DNA from: Topomyia yanbarensis
Taxonomy: Eukaryota > Arthropoda > Insecta > Diptera > Culicidae
Direction of reading: 5' to 3'
Assembly: GCF_030247195.1 (NCBI RefSeq)
Contig: NC_080672.1
Span: 304,637,115 to 304,701,114, forward strand
DNA: 64,000 nt
Program-made: the position numbers and the translations under genes
The notes under the pieces: generated by a model
Database searches by the model: none
The model's input: the letters and a program-made list of their open reading frames with translations, nothing else
Told to the model about the DNA's origin: nothing
Shown: positions 47,299-58,928 of the stretch, one piece after another
Numbering within the stretch: position 1 is the first letter of the stretch
Layout of the letters: every line of letters begins with the position of its first letter

Positions 47299-47595
47299 TG
47301 TAAGTTTGTCTTACTTAGAATGAATTATTTTATTCAATATTTAGTTTTTATATGCATGACGATTGCCATGCATACATCGATACATAGTACATAGGGTCAT
47401 AGCGTTAGACGCCTGGAGTGACAATTTGCTGCGCCGTATCCATGTGCCTTGCACGTCATCAAATGTGCAGCGTCGACAATAGACCTCGGTGATCGACCGC
47501 TCGAGTTGGTCACCGGTGTGCTGTGCGAATAAAGTTCGATTGAGTACAGTCGAACTTTATATAGCACGGTACAATTTAATTAGTGGGACGTCACA
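47299..47595 (-). repeat. 3' LTR of gypsy copy 1
   Basis: On the element strand it runs TGTGACGTCCC...ACTTACA. It holds CTATATAAAG (47556-47564), a TATA-like box, and AATAAA (47328-47333), a polyadenylation-type signal. AAAGTTCGA and TCGAACTTT (about 47531-47558) form a 9-bp inverted repeat beside the TATA box. Confidence 0.9.
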
Positions 47596-47608
47596 CCTAT
47601 CCCCTACA
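47596..47608 (-). promoter_or_regulatory. polypurine tract of gypsy copy 1
   Basis: TGTAGGGGATAGG on the element strand lies directly upstream of the 3' LTR, where the plus-strand primer is expected. It is only moderately purine-pure. Confidence 0.55.
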
Positions 47609-48027
47609 GAAAATGATGAGACTTCAGGTGAAATCATTTTATACACTCCAGATGCCTATAAAATCATATCTTAGTTTTATAATATTTTTTTTCCATTTTT
47701 TCTTCTTTTCTTCTTTTTTTTACTTTTTTTTTGTTTCTAAATAATTAAATTTTGCACTTCTCGGCAAGTGCTGAAAGTAATGCAATCGTTCCCTTCCTTT
47801 TACGAGGATGAAAATATATGATTTTCTGTATATAATATTTTGTAGGTTTTAGTTGTTTTCAAGGTCTTACCACTAATGATACGCATTGGCAGGCTTAATG
47901 TTTTTACCGTTTCACTCAGTTTCTTGTTTTTTTGAGCTAGTATCATGCTGCTGGTTAGGCTTATTCTAATTTTATTAATTCAAGGTAACCACAGTAGTCT
48001 TATCAAATCATAATAAAATTAGATTTG
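47609..48027. other. gypsy copy 1 region between pol and 3' LTR, no gene seen
   Basis: This AT-rich stretch includes a pyrimidine-rich run (about 47680-47735). No envelope-like frame is present. Confidence 0.7.
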
Positions 48028-51000
48028 TAGTTATTTAATCACTCTATTTTTATGCACAGTTTGTTCTTCTTTTGTCTCACAATGTTCTATTACAATGTTG
48101 GGATGTAGGATGTTTTTTATAATAAATGGACCTGAATATACTGGATCTAATTTCCTTCTGTTCTCTATTTTTAACCAAACTTTGTCGTTAATTTTTACAT
48201 TTAATGGATTTGTTTGATCGGCTTGATCTTTTATTCTCATAACTTTGTTTTTATTTAGTAATCCTCGAGCTTTGGAAACTGTTTGTTGAATTTTGAATTT
48301 TAGTTCCGAATAATAATGTTCATGATTGTAGACTGGATCTATAGTGTCTGCATTTTTCAAATATAATGGAAAGTTAACTGGTTTTCCAAATACAAGTTCA
48401 AAAGGAGCAAATTTTATATCTGAATGGGGTGAAGTATTGTAACAAAAGGCATAGTATGAAATAAATGAGTCCCAATCATTGCGCTCTTCATTAATGAAAT
48501 GTCTTAAGTATTCATTAAGAAAACGATGATTTCGTTCTAAGCTACCAACTGTTTGAGGATGGTAAGCAGTTGCAAAGTTATGATCTATTTTTAATATTTT
48601 ACATACATTTTCAAAAATTTCATTCTTATACTCAGTTCCCATATCTGTTTTTATTGCAGATGGACAACCGTATATAAGTACAAAACTTTCGATGAATGCT
48701 TTCGCTACTGTTATAGCTTGCTTATCCACTAAAGGTGTGATAATTACATATTTGGATAAATCGCATTGCAAAGTGAGTGCATAACGATTTCCATTATTTG
48801 TTTTGGTAAATGGACCTACCGTGTCGATTGATATCAAATTGAACACTTTAGCAGGTGTTGTTGTGTGAATAAATTTTTCACTTGTTTTCATTTTGTGTTT
48901 ATTTTGTTTACATAGAATGCATTGTTTGACATAATTGGTTATTGTGGACTTCATATTCGTCCAATAATAGTTTCTTCGTAATTTCATCAATAGTTTATTT
49001 ATACCTACATGTCCTCCCAAGAGAGTATTGTGGTTTTCAGCTATGATGTTTTGAATATCTATTTTATTTTTTATCACTGCAGCTTTTTTATATAGTATTA
49101 TACAGACGTCTTTTAATGTTTCGTTGCAGCTTTCTTTAAATTTTTGAACGTTCATTTTTTTGAATATAATGCTGCTTAATTCTAGCGCTAGTTTCTTTAT
49201 TGACATTTTCTTGGCCATTTCATTTATTTGCTTTAACGCATTTTGGACATCTATAACATTTTTTTTGTAAGTAAGTTGCACTGATGCTAACTCTTTTTTC
49301 TTTGTTTTTGATGTGATTTTTATTGTTATTATCGAATGGCGCATTTCAAAGACCAATTTTGGTAAACTGAAAGCGTCTATATTGTTGACAGATTCATAAG
49401 CCCTGAGGTGATCAGTCTCAGTAGCATTATCAACTGTTATTTTGTTTTGGTCGATTTTCCCAGTTCTAGACCTAGTTTGAACTGGCAGGACAAGTAGTAC
49501 TTCAGAATTGATAGTTACGCGTGAAAGAGCATCAGGTACCGTATTATTTTTGCCTTTCACGTATTCGATATCAAATGAGAAGTCTTCTAAATCCGTTCTC
49601 ATCCTTGTTAATTTGGAGGATGGTTCTTTCATCGAAAATAAATATATAAGAGGTCGGTGATCAGTTTTCACTAAAAAGCGTCTTCCATATAAATATGGTC
49701 GAAAATGTTTGATTGCCCAGTGGATGGCTGTTAATTCTTGTTCTATAGTAGACTTATTACTTTCTCCTTTGGTGAACATTCTACTAGCGTATGCAACAGG
49801 TAGTTCAGCATCGCCATGTAATTGAGATAACACAGCTCCGCATGCTAATTTAGATGCGTCTGTGCTTAAAATAAATTGTTTATTGAAGTCCGGAAATTGT
49901 AAAATTCTTGGTGACATAAGCTCTTGTTTTAATTTTTCAAACGCATTTTTACACTCTTCACTCCACTTGAAGACTGCATTCTTTTTCAGAATTGCATTCA
50001 ATGGAGCGGTTATATCAGAAAAGTAAGGTATGAACCTTCTGTAATAATTACAAAATGCGACAAAACGTCGTACTTCGTCCGCATTTTGGGGTACCGGATA
50101 TTTTTCAATCACGGAGAATTTTGCCTTGTCAGGTTGAATTCCTTCGGCGGATATATGATGTCCTAAATAAGTAACATCTGCACAGAAGAAATGACATTTA
50201 GCAGGATTTAGCTTGAGATTAAATTGTTGGAGTTTGGTGAACACTCTTTCTAAATTTTTCAAATGGTGGTCAATAGAACATCCAATGACAATAATATCAT
50301 CGATGTACAGAAAAGCACATTCCGGAGGAAGACCGCTTAAAGCTATAGTCATCATCCTTTGAAAACTATTGGGCGAGATTGACAGTCCAAATGGAAGTCT
50401 GTTAAACTCATAATGCCCTTGATGTGTGGAGAAGGCTGTTAACTTTTTTGAGTTTTTGTCTAGTTCGATTTGATGAAATCCTGACATCAAATCAAGAGTC
50501 GAAAAATATTTCGCTCTCCCAAGTTGGTCCACAATATCATCTATTCTAGTTAGAGGAAATTTGTCGGCTATAATTTTTTTGTTAAGTTGACGAAAATCAC
50601 AGACTAAACGATGCTTTTGATCTTTAGTATTGGATTTTTTCGGTACTAACAAAATTGGTGTGTTATAAGGTGACGTGGAGTCTTGAATAATTCCTTTCTC
50701 GAGTAAATCATTAACTTGTTTCGTTATTTCAGCTCTGTGAACTTCAGGAGTTCTGTAGTTTTTTATGTATACTGGTGTGTTGTCGGTAATATTTATATTT
50801 TGTTTATAAAAGTTATTGCAGGTTAGCATATCACCTTGCAAAGAGAAAATATTATTAAATTTTTTGCATAATTCTATTAATTTGCCTTTGGCTTCAGCAT
50901 TTACACCATCAATATTTAATTCTTTCATGAGATTTGTATTTCGGTTTTCCTGGTCAACCTCTTTGAACGTATACATTATATATTGTTGTAGAGGGATTAT

Positions 51001-51579
51001 CTGTTTAGTAAAATTTTTATCAATTATTACTGCTTTATTTGTTGTGTTAATGAATTTAGCTATTGCATGTTCTGAATTAACGATAGCGTTTCCGCAAAAT
51101 ACTCCGGGTTGAACTTCACATGACAGTAAAACGTTATCTTCTTTGGTGCTCTTCGTATTTATTTGTCTATAAACCTCACAGCGAGGTGGTAGGACAATTG
51201 TATCTTCACAAGTGTCTTCAATTATTATTTCAATTGGACCAAGGCTAGTAGCGCATGTTAATGTCCAAGTGTCATAATCAATATTACAATGATATTTGGT
51301 GAGAAAGTCTCGACCTAAAATACCATCTGTCGGAATTGGAAATTCGTCATTCACTATATGAAATTTATGTAATAGCGATACACCATCGCTAGTATACAGT
51401 TCTGTAGTCATAGAACCTTTAGTTTCAGTTTTGATATTGTTTATTCCCGTAATCAAGCATTTGTCAGTTATTGTGATAAATTCGTCTTGGTTTAATTTAT
51501 TGGGTTTCAGAATCGATATCTCTGCTCCCGTATCTATCAAAAATGGTTTGGTATGAATATTGAAAATGTATCTGGTCAA
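48028..51579 (-). CDS. pol: gypsy Pol polyprotein (protease, RT, RNase H, integrase), copy 1
   Basis: The open frame is 1182 residues. Protease active site: DTGA at 16-19. RT: LVPKKS...LVCDFRQLN, FSTLDLMSGFHQI and catalytic YIDD (425-428). RNase H: TDAS (573-576), with Asp 574. Integrase: HHCC zinc finger (H857, second His a few residues away, C887, C890) and catalytic D919, D979 and E1015; the spacing between the last two is exactly 35 residues (DD35E). All key residues are present, so the enzymatic part looks functional. The first codon read here is TTG, so there is no true start; the frame is open upstream in the -1 phase relative to the gag tail. In this family pol is normally made by frameshifting from gag. 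The coordinates include the stop. Confidence 0.93.
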
Positions 51580-51987
51580 TGGTTCCTTATTTGGGATAAT
51601 GGGACTGCTTGTTGTGTTTGCTGTTGTTGTTCTTGCGGGTTGCTTATACCCCCAACATGCTGAGCATGTTGATTCTGCTGCTGCTGCTGCTGTGGCTGTT
51701 GAGGGCCTTGCCAGTTTTCCGCATCGTTGTAAAATATTTGATTATGTTGACGAGTATTTCCACCCCGTGTGTAACTTTGTCCGCGGTGATTCTGGATTCC
51801 GCGGCCTCTATTTCCATTTTGGTGTCCCCGATAATTGTAGTTATTTTGATTGAAAGGGCGGTTTTAGTAATATCCAATATTTAGTCTCCTGGCCATCTTG
51901 CCACACCGCGTGCTGCTCTAACGTATTTATTATATTTATTAGCGGATCTCCGCTTACCGTAGGATTTTTACTTGTACGCGACCCCAT
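51580..51987 (-). pseudogene. gag: gypsy gag remnant, copy 1 (internal deletion)
   Basis: ATG at 51987 opens a frame of about 50 codons (MGSRTSKNPTVSGDP...) that ends at TAA near 51843. In another frame, text typical of a gag tail continues: RGRG, RGG, many Asn/Gln and a glutamine run, ending at TGA next to pol. Only about 410 nt separate the gag ATG from pol, against roughly 1.2 kb or more in complete gypsy elements. The capsid-coding interior has evidently been deleted, with a frame change at the join. This copy should depend on gag from elsewhere. Confidence 0.75.
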
Positions 51988-52426
51988 TTTTTTAACTGTC
52001 ACTGGTTGAGTGGGTAGCGGTCGGACGGCTGAATCTCGGTTAACTTGGCTAATGCTTAATAGTCACGTACTCATTCTCGATAATAGTAAGGTTCGTTCAC
52101 TTGGTCGTAACTTAGCATCAGGTCACTTAATTCACTTGGTCGTAGTTTAACGGAATGGCGTATCTCACAATTTGGCTAGTTCTCATTCTTTTGGTTATTT
52201 TTCTTAGCACACTGGACGAATTTTCCACCACTGGAACTCCTCACTTTTATTTGTATAAGTTCTTCTGGAGTTATTGGTAGTTGCTGTGCGATCACTACTA
52301 ATCAGTTGGGTCTTTAGATCTCCATTTTCACTTAACACACGCGAGAACGGAACGAGCTGTTAGGATTCGCGGATCTACAGTACAAGTGCGGGTTCGTGCC
52401 GCTGGTAATCACTGCTCGGATACGAG
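51988..52426 (-). other. gypsy copy 1 leader between primer-binding site and gag, no gene seen
   Basis: About 440 nt of untranslated leader. ACTTGGTCGTA recurs at about 52099 and 52137. No ORF is supported. Confidence 0.6.
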
Positions 52427-52439
52427 CCACGGTCTGCCA
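52427..52439 (-). promoter_or_regulatory. primer-binding site of gypsy copy 1
   Basis: TGGCAGACCGTGG on the element strand starts directly after the 5' LTR. TGG at this point pairs with the CCA end of a tRNA. I cannot assign the tRNA. Confidence 0.65.
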
Positions 52440-52736
52440 TGTAAGTTTGTCTTACTTAGAATGAATTATTTTATTCAATATTTAGTTTTTATATGCATGA
52501 CGATTGCCATGCATACATCGATACATAGTACATAGGGTCATAGCGTTAGACGCCTGGAGTGACAATTTGCTGCGCCGTATCCATGTGCCTTGCACGTCAT
52601 CAAATGTGCAGCGTCGACAATAGACCTCGGTGATCGACCGCTCGAGTTGGTCACCGGTGTGCTGTGCGAATAAAGTTCGATTGAGTACAGTCGAACTTTA
52701 TATAGCACGGTATAATTTAATTAGTGGGACGTCACA
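52440..52736 (-). repeat. 5' LTR of gypsy copy 1
   Basis: 297 bp, matching 47299-47595 with one visible difference. The TATA-like box is at 52697-52705. Being 5' on the element strand, it is the expected promoter. Confidence 0.9.
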
Positions 52737-55700
52737 CTATCCGCTATCCGCTATCCGCTATCGCTATCGCTATTGCTATTGCTATCGCTATCGCTATCGC
52801 TATCGCTATCGCTATCGCTATCGCTATCGCTATCGCTATCGCTATCGCTATCGCTATCGCTATCGCTATCGCTATCGCTATCGCTATCGCTATCGCTATC
52901 GCTATCGCTATCGCTATCGCTATCGCTATCGCTATCGCTATCGCTATCGCTATCGCTATCGCTATCGCTATCGCTATCCGCTATCGCTATCTGCGGCCAA
53001 GATTTCAAATCCGGAAATGCACGTGCAAAAAAGTGAAATTTCACTTGCGAATATGCAAGTGCAAAACTCCTCCTGCAACATTTCTGGAATGAAGTTGCAT
53101 GTGCAAAATTTAAGGTACGAAAATGCACGTGCGAAATTTAGCTTGCGAAATCCGCTAACCTCTATCCGCTATCCGATATTCGCTGTGCGCTGTCCGCTAT
53201 CGCTACCCGTTATCCGCTATCCGCTATCGCCATACGCTATTCGCTATCGCTATCCGATGTTCGCCCTCCGCTATAGAATTCCACGAAATTGCTCGTGCAA
53301 AATTCCGCTATCCGCTATCCGCTATCGTTATCGCTATCCGCTATCCGCTATTGCTATTGCTATCGCTATCGCTATCGCTATCGCTATCGCTATCGCTATC
53401 GCTGTCGCTATCGCTATCGCTATCGCTATCGCTATCGCTATCGCTATCGCTATCGCTATCGCTATCGCTATCGCTATCGCTATCGCTATCGCTATCGCTA
53501 TCGCTATCGCTATCGCTATCGCTATCGCTATCGCTATCGCTATCGCTATCGCTATCGCTATCGCTATCGCTATCGCTATCGCTATCGCTATCGCTATCGC
53601 TATCGCTATCGCTATCGCTATCGCTATCGCTATCGCTATCGCTATCGCTATCGCTATCCTATCGCTATCGCTATCGCTATCGCTATCGCTATCGCTATCG
53701 CTATCCGCTATCGCTATCTGCGGCCAAGATTTCAAATCCGGAAATGCACGTGCAAAAAAGTGAAATTTCACTGGCGAATATGCAAGTGCAAAACTCCTCC
53801 TGCAACATTTCTGGAATGAAGTTGCATGTGCAAAATTTAAGGTACGAAAATGCACGTGCGAAATTCAGCTTGCGAAATCCGCTATCCTCTATCCGCTATC
53901 CGATATTCGCTGTGCGCTGTCCGCTATCGCTACCCGTTATCCGCTATCCGCTATCGCCATACGCTATTCGCTATCGCTATCCGATGTTCGCCCTCCGCTA
54001 TAGAATTCCACGAAATTGCTCGTGCAAAATTCCGCTATCCGCTATCCGCTATCGCTATCCGCTATCCGCTATCGCTATCCGCTATCGCTATCCGCTATCC
54101 GCTATCAGCTATCCGCTATCGCTATCCGCTATCTGCGGCCAAGATTTCAAATCCGGAAATGCACGTGCAAAAAAGTGAAATTTCACTTGCGAAAATGCAA
54201 GTGCAAAACTCCACCACCTATCGCTATCCGCTATCGCTATCGCTATCCGCTATCCGCTATCCGCTATCCGCTATCGCTATCGCTATCGCTATCGCTATCC
54301 GCTATCGCTATCCGCTATCCGCTATCCGCTATTGCTATCCGCTATCGCTATGCGCTATGCGCTATCCGCTATCGCTATCCGCTATCGCTATCCGCTATCG
54401 CTATCGCTATTGCTATCGCTATCGCTATCGCTATCGCTATCGCTATCGCTATCGCTATCGCTATCGCTATCCGCTATCGCTATCCGCTATCGCTATCTGC
54501 GGCCAAGATTTCAAATCCGGAAATGCACGTGCAAAAAAGTGAAATTTCACTTGCGAATATGCAAGTGCAAAACTCCACCTGCAACATTTCTGGAATGAAG
54601 TTGCATGTGCAAAATTTAAGGTACGAAAATGCACGTGCGAAATCTAGCTTGCGAAATCCGCTATCCGCTATCCGCTATCGCTATCCGCTATCGCTATCAC
54701 TATCGCTATCGCTATCGCTATCGCTATCGCTATCGCTATCGCTATCCGCTATCGCTATCACTATCGCTATCGCTATCGCTATCGCTATCGATATCGCTAT
54801 CGCTATCGCTATCGCTATCGCTATCGCTATCGCTATCGCTATCGCTATCGCTATCGCTATCGCTATCGCTATCGCTATCGCTATCGCTATCGCTATCGCT
54901 ATCGCTATCGCTATCCGCTATCCGCTATCCGCTATCCGCTATCCGCTATCCGCTATCCGCTATCCGCTATCCGCTATCCGCTATCCGCTATCCGCTATCC
55001 GCTATCCGCTATCCGCTATCCGCTATCCGCTATCCGCTATCCGCTATCCGCTATCCGCTATCCGCTATCCGCTATCCGCTATCCGCTATCCGCTATCCGC
55101 TATCCGCTATCCGCTATCCGCTATCCGCTATCCGCTATCCGCTATCCGCTATCCGCTATCCGCTATCCGCTATCCGCTATCCGCTATCAGCTATCCGCTT
55201 TCCGCTATCCGCTTTCCGCTATCCGCTATCGCTATCCGCTATCGCTATCGCTATCCGCTATCCGCTATTTCAAATCCGGAAAGTGAAATTTTACTTGCGA
55301 AAATGCAAGTGCAAAACTCCTCCTGCAACATTTCTGGAATGAAGTTGCATGTGCAAAATTTAAGGTACGAAAATGCACGTGCGAAATTTAGCTTGCGAAA
55401 TCCGCTATCCTCTATCCGATATCCTCTATCCGCTATCCGATATTCGCTATGCGCTGTCCGCTATCGCTAACCGTTATCCGCTATCGCCATACGCTATTCG
55501 CTATCGCTATCCGATGTTCGCCCTCCGCTATAGAATTCCACGAAATTGCTCGTGCAAAATTCCGCTATCCGCTATCCGCTATCGCTATCCGCTATCCGCT
55601 ATCGCTATCCGCTATCCGCTATCGTTATCCGCTATCGCAATCCGCTATCGCAATCCGCTATTGCTATCAGCTATCCGCTATCCTCTATCCGCTATCGCTA

Positions 55701-56091
55701 TCCGCTATCAGCTTCCGCTATCCGCTATCCGCTATCCGCTATCGCTATCCGCTATCGCTATCACTATCCTCTATACGCTATCGCTATCCGCTTTCGCTAT
55801 CCGCTATCGCTATCCGCTATCAGCTATCGCTATGCGCTATCCGCTATCAGCTATCCGCTATCCGCTATCCGCTATCCGCTATCCGTTATCGCTATCGCTA
55901 TTCGCTATCCGCTATCGCTATCGCTATCCGCTATGGCTATCCGCTATCGCTATCCGCTATCGCTATCGCTATCCGCTATCCGCTATCGCTATTCACTATC
56001 CGCTATCGCTATCGCTATCGCTATCTTTATCCGCTATCTGCTATCAGCTATCGCCAAACGATATTCGCTATCGCTATCCGCTATCGCTATC
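52737..56091. repeat. satellite between the two gypsy copies, left part
   Basis: The first bases (CTAT) are the right target-site duplication. Hexamer arrays lie at 52760-52978 and about 53355-53710. Spacer S starts at 52992, about 53719, 54133 (short) and 54498, with a truncated S near 55266. S2 pieces lie near 53278, 54003 and 55528. The longest heptamer array is 54915-55187, and a variant-rich mixed stretch occupies 55565-56085. Confidence 0.88.
54915..55187. repeat. longest pure heptamer array, (CCGCTAT)39
   Basis: 273 bp of exact CCGCTAT, preceded by a hexamer array with a CGATAT variant and followed by CAGCTATCCGCTTT. The same edges bound the 28- and 31-copy arrays. Confidence 0.95.
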
Positions 56092-58195
56092 TGCGGCCAA
56101 GATTTCAAATCCGGAAATGCACGTGCAAAAAAGTGAAATTTCACTTGCGAATATGCAAGTGCAAAACTCCACCTGCAACATTTCTGGAATGAAGTTGCAT
56201 GTGCAAAATTTAAGGTACGAAAATGCACGTGCGAAATCTAGCTTGCGAAATCCGCCATCCGCTATCCGCTATCGCTATCCGCTATCGCTATCCGCTATCG
56301 CTATCACTATCGCTATCGCTATCGCTATCGCTATCCGCTATCGCTATCACTATCGCTATCGCTATCGCTATCGATATCGCTATCGCTATCGCTATCGCTA
56401 TCGCTATCGCTATCGCTATCCGCTATCGCTATCGCTATCGCTATCGCTATCCGCTATCCGCTATCGCTATCGCTATCGCTATCCGCTATCCGCTATCCGC
56501 TATCCGCTATCCGCTATCCGCTATCCGCTATCCGCTATCCGCTATCCGCTATCCGCTATCCGCTATCCGCTATCCGCTATCCGCTATCCGCTATCCGCTA
56601 TCCGCTATCCGCTATCCGCTATCCGCTATCCGCTATCCGCTATCCGCTATCCGCTATCCGCTATCCGCTATCCGCTATCCGCTATCCGCTATCCGCTATC
56701 AGCTATCCGCTTTCCGCTATCCGCTTTCCGCTATCCGCTATCGCTATCGCTATCCGCTATCCGCTATTTCAAATCCGGAAAGTGAAATTTTACTTGCGAA
56801 AATGCAAGTGCAAAACTCCTCCTGCAACATTTCTGGAATGAAGTTGCATGTGCAAAATTTAAGGTACGAAAATGCACGTGCGAAATTTAGCTTGCGAAAT
56901 CCGCTATCCTCTATCCGATATCCTCTATCCGCTATCCGATATTCGCTATGCGCTGTCCGCTATCGCTAACCGTTATCCGCTATCGCTATCGCTATCGCTA
57001 TCGCTATCGCTATCGCTATCGCTATCGCTATCGCTATCGCTATCGCTATCGCTATCGCTATCGCTATCCGCTATCGCTATCCACTATCGTTATCCGCTAT
57101 CGCTATCCGCTATCCGCTATCGCTATCCGCTATCCGCTATCCGCTATCCGCTATCCGCTATCCGCTATCCGCTATCCGCTATCGCTATCCGCTATCCTCT
57201 CTCCGCTATCGCTATGCGCTATCCGCTATCGCTATCCGCTATCGCTATCGCTACCGCTATCGCTATCGCTATCGCTATCGCTATCGCTATCGCTATCGCT
57301 ATCCGCTATCGCTATCCGCTTTCGCTATCCGCTATCCGCTATCCTCTATCCGCTATGCGCTATCGCTATCGCTATGCGCTATCCGCTATCGCTTTCCGCT
57401 TTCCGCTATCCGCTATCGCTATCGCTATCCGTTATCGCTATCCGCTATCGCTATCCGCTATCCTCTATCCGCTATCCGCTATCGCTATCGCTATTGCTAT
57501 TGCTATTGCTATTGCTATCGCTATCGCTATCGCTATCGCTATCGCTATCGCTATCGCTATCGCTATCGCTATCGCTATCGCTATCGCTATCGCTATCGCT
57601 ATCGCTATCGCTATCGCTATCGCTATCGCTATCGCTATCGCTATCGCTATCGCTATCGCTATCGCTATCGCTATCGCTATCGCTATCGCTATCCGCTATC
57701 GCTATCCGCTATCCGCTATCCTATATCAGCTATCCTATATCAGCTATCCGCTATCGCTATCGCTATCGCTATCGCTATCGCTATCGCTATCGCTATCGCT
57801 ATCGCTATCGCTATCGCTATCGCTATCGCTATCGCTATCGCTATCGCTATCGCTATCGCTATCGCTATCGCTATCGCTATCGCTATCGCTATCGCTATCG
57901 CTATCGCTATCGCTATCCGCTATCCGCTATCGCTATCCGCTATCGCTATCCGCTATCCGCTATCGCTATCGCTATCCGCTACCGCTATTGCTATCGCTAT
58001 CGCTATCGCTATCGCTATCCGCTATCCGCTATCCGCTATCCGCTATCCGCTATCCGCTATCCGCTATCCGCTATCCGCTATCGCTATCCGCTATCGCTAT
58101 CCGCTATCGCTATCGCTATCCGCTTTCGCTATCCGCTATCGCTATCCGCTATCCCCTATCCGCTATCGCTATCCGCTATCCGCTATCGCTATGCG
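56092..58195. repeat. satellite left of the second gypsy copy (duplicate of 45191-47294)
   Basis: Spacer S about 56092 begins a segment offset 10901 bp from the S at 45191, in the same order: arrays, heptamer run (56483-56699), truncated S about 56765, hexamer arrays 57480-57692 and 57748-57914, then GCGCTAT before the LTR. It differs from the first version by monomer numbers: 31 against 28 heptamers, and four against three TGCTAT variants near 57492. Confidence 0.88.
56483..56699. repeat. pure heptamer array, (CCGCTAT)31
   Basis: 217 bp of exact CCGCTAT between a hexamer run and the CAGCTAT variant. Confidence 0.95.
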
Positions 58196-58199
58196 CTAT

Positions 58200-58496
58200 T
58201 GTAAGTTTGTCTTACTTAGAATGAATTATTTTATTCAATATTTAGTTTTTATATGCATGACGATTGCCATGCATACATCGATACATAGTACATAGGGTCA
58301 TAGCGTTAGACGCCTGGAGTGACAATTTGCTGCGCCGTATCCATGTGCCTTGCACGTCATCAAATGTGCAGCGTCGACAATAGACCTCGGTGATCGACCG
58401 CTCGAGTTGGTCACCGGTGTGCTGTGCGAATAAAGTTCGATTGAGTACAGTCGAACTTTATATAGCACGGTACAATTTAATTAGTGGGACGTCACA
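58200..58496 (-). repeat. 3' LTR of gypsy copy 2
   Basis: 297 bp with TG...CA ends; carries GGTACAATT as in the 3' LTR of copy 1. The TATA-like box is at 58457-58465. The purine-rich tract TGTAGGGGATAGG follows at 58497-58509. Confidence 0.9.
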
Positions 58497-58928
58497 CCTA
58501 TCCCCTACAGAAAATGATGAGACTTCAGGTGAAATCATTTTATACACTCCAGATGCCTATAAAATCATATCTTAGTTTTATAATATTTTTTTTCCATTTT
58601 TTCTTCTTTTCTTCTTTTTTTTACTTTTTTTTTGTTTCTAAATAATTAAATTTTGCACTTCTCGGCAAGTGCTGAAAGTAATGCAATCGTTCCCTTCCTT
58701 TTACGAGGATGAAAATATATGATTTTCTGTATATAATATTTTGTAGGTTTTAGTTGTTTTCAAGGTCTTACCACTAATGATACGCATTGGCAGGCTTAAT
58801 GTTTTTACCGTTTCACTCAGTTTCTTGTTTTTTTGAGCTAGTATCATGCTGCTGGTTAGGCTTATTCTAATTTTATTAATTCAAGGTAACCACAGTAGTC
58901 TTATCAAATCATAATAAAATTAGATTTG

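Larger units (their letters stand above)
47299..52736 (-). mobile_element. Ty3/gypsy LTR retrotransposon, copy 1 (gag-deleted)
   Basis: The element is 5438 bp on the minus strand: 5' LTR 52440-52736, primer-binding site, leader, gag remnant, open pol, a 435-bp stretch with no env, a purine-rich tract and 3' LTR 47299-47595. The LTRs are 297 bp with TG...CA ends and differ at one visible base (GGTACAATT against GGTATAATT). A protease-RT-RNase H-integrase order identifies Ty3/gypsy (Metaviridae-type). No chromodomain or envelope is seen. Confidence 0.93.

Noticed and set aside
47489..47674. 61-codon frame in the 3' LTR of gypsy copy 1 (also at 58390)
   Set aside because: It lies antisense in the LTR, crosses the LTR edge and lacks any recognisable domain.
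47609..48027. Possible envelope gene of an insect errantivirus-like element
   Set aside because: Only about 420 AT-rich bases with no open frame lie between pol and the LTR.
51560..51884. Plus-strand leucine/alanine-rich frames resembling a secreted or membrane protein (also at 62461-62785)
   Set aside because: They are antisense to the Gln-rich gag tail (CAG/CTG runs) of the gypsy element.
30085..58224. Open reading frames of several hundred to over 1100 codons on the plus strand made of LS, YR, AI and RYPLSAI repeats
   Set aside because: CGCTAT has no stop in any forward frame, and a 7-bp monomer simply cycles through all frames with no stop, so arrays are open by composition. The frames run through spacers and change with array length; they are not genes.
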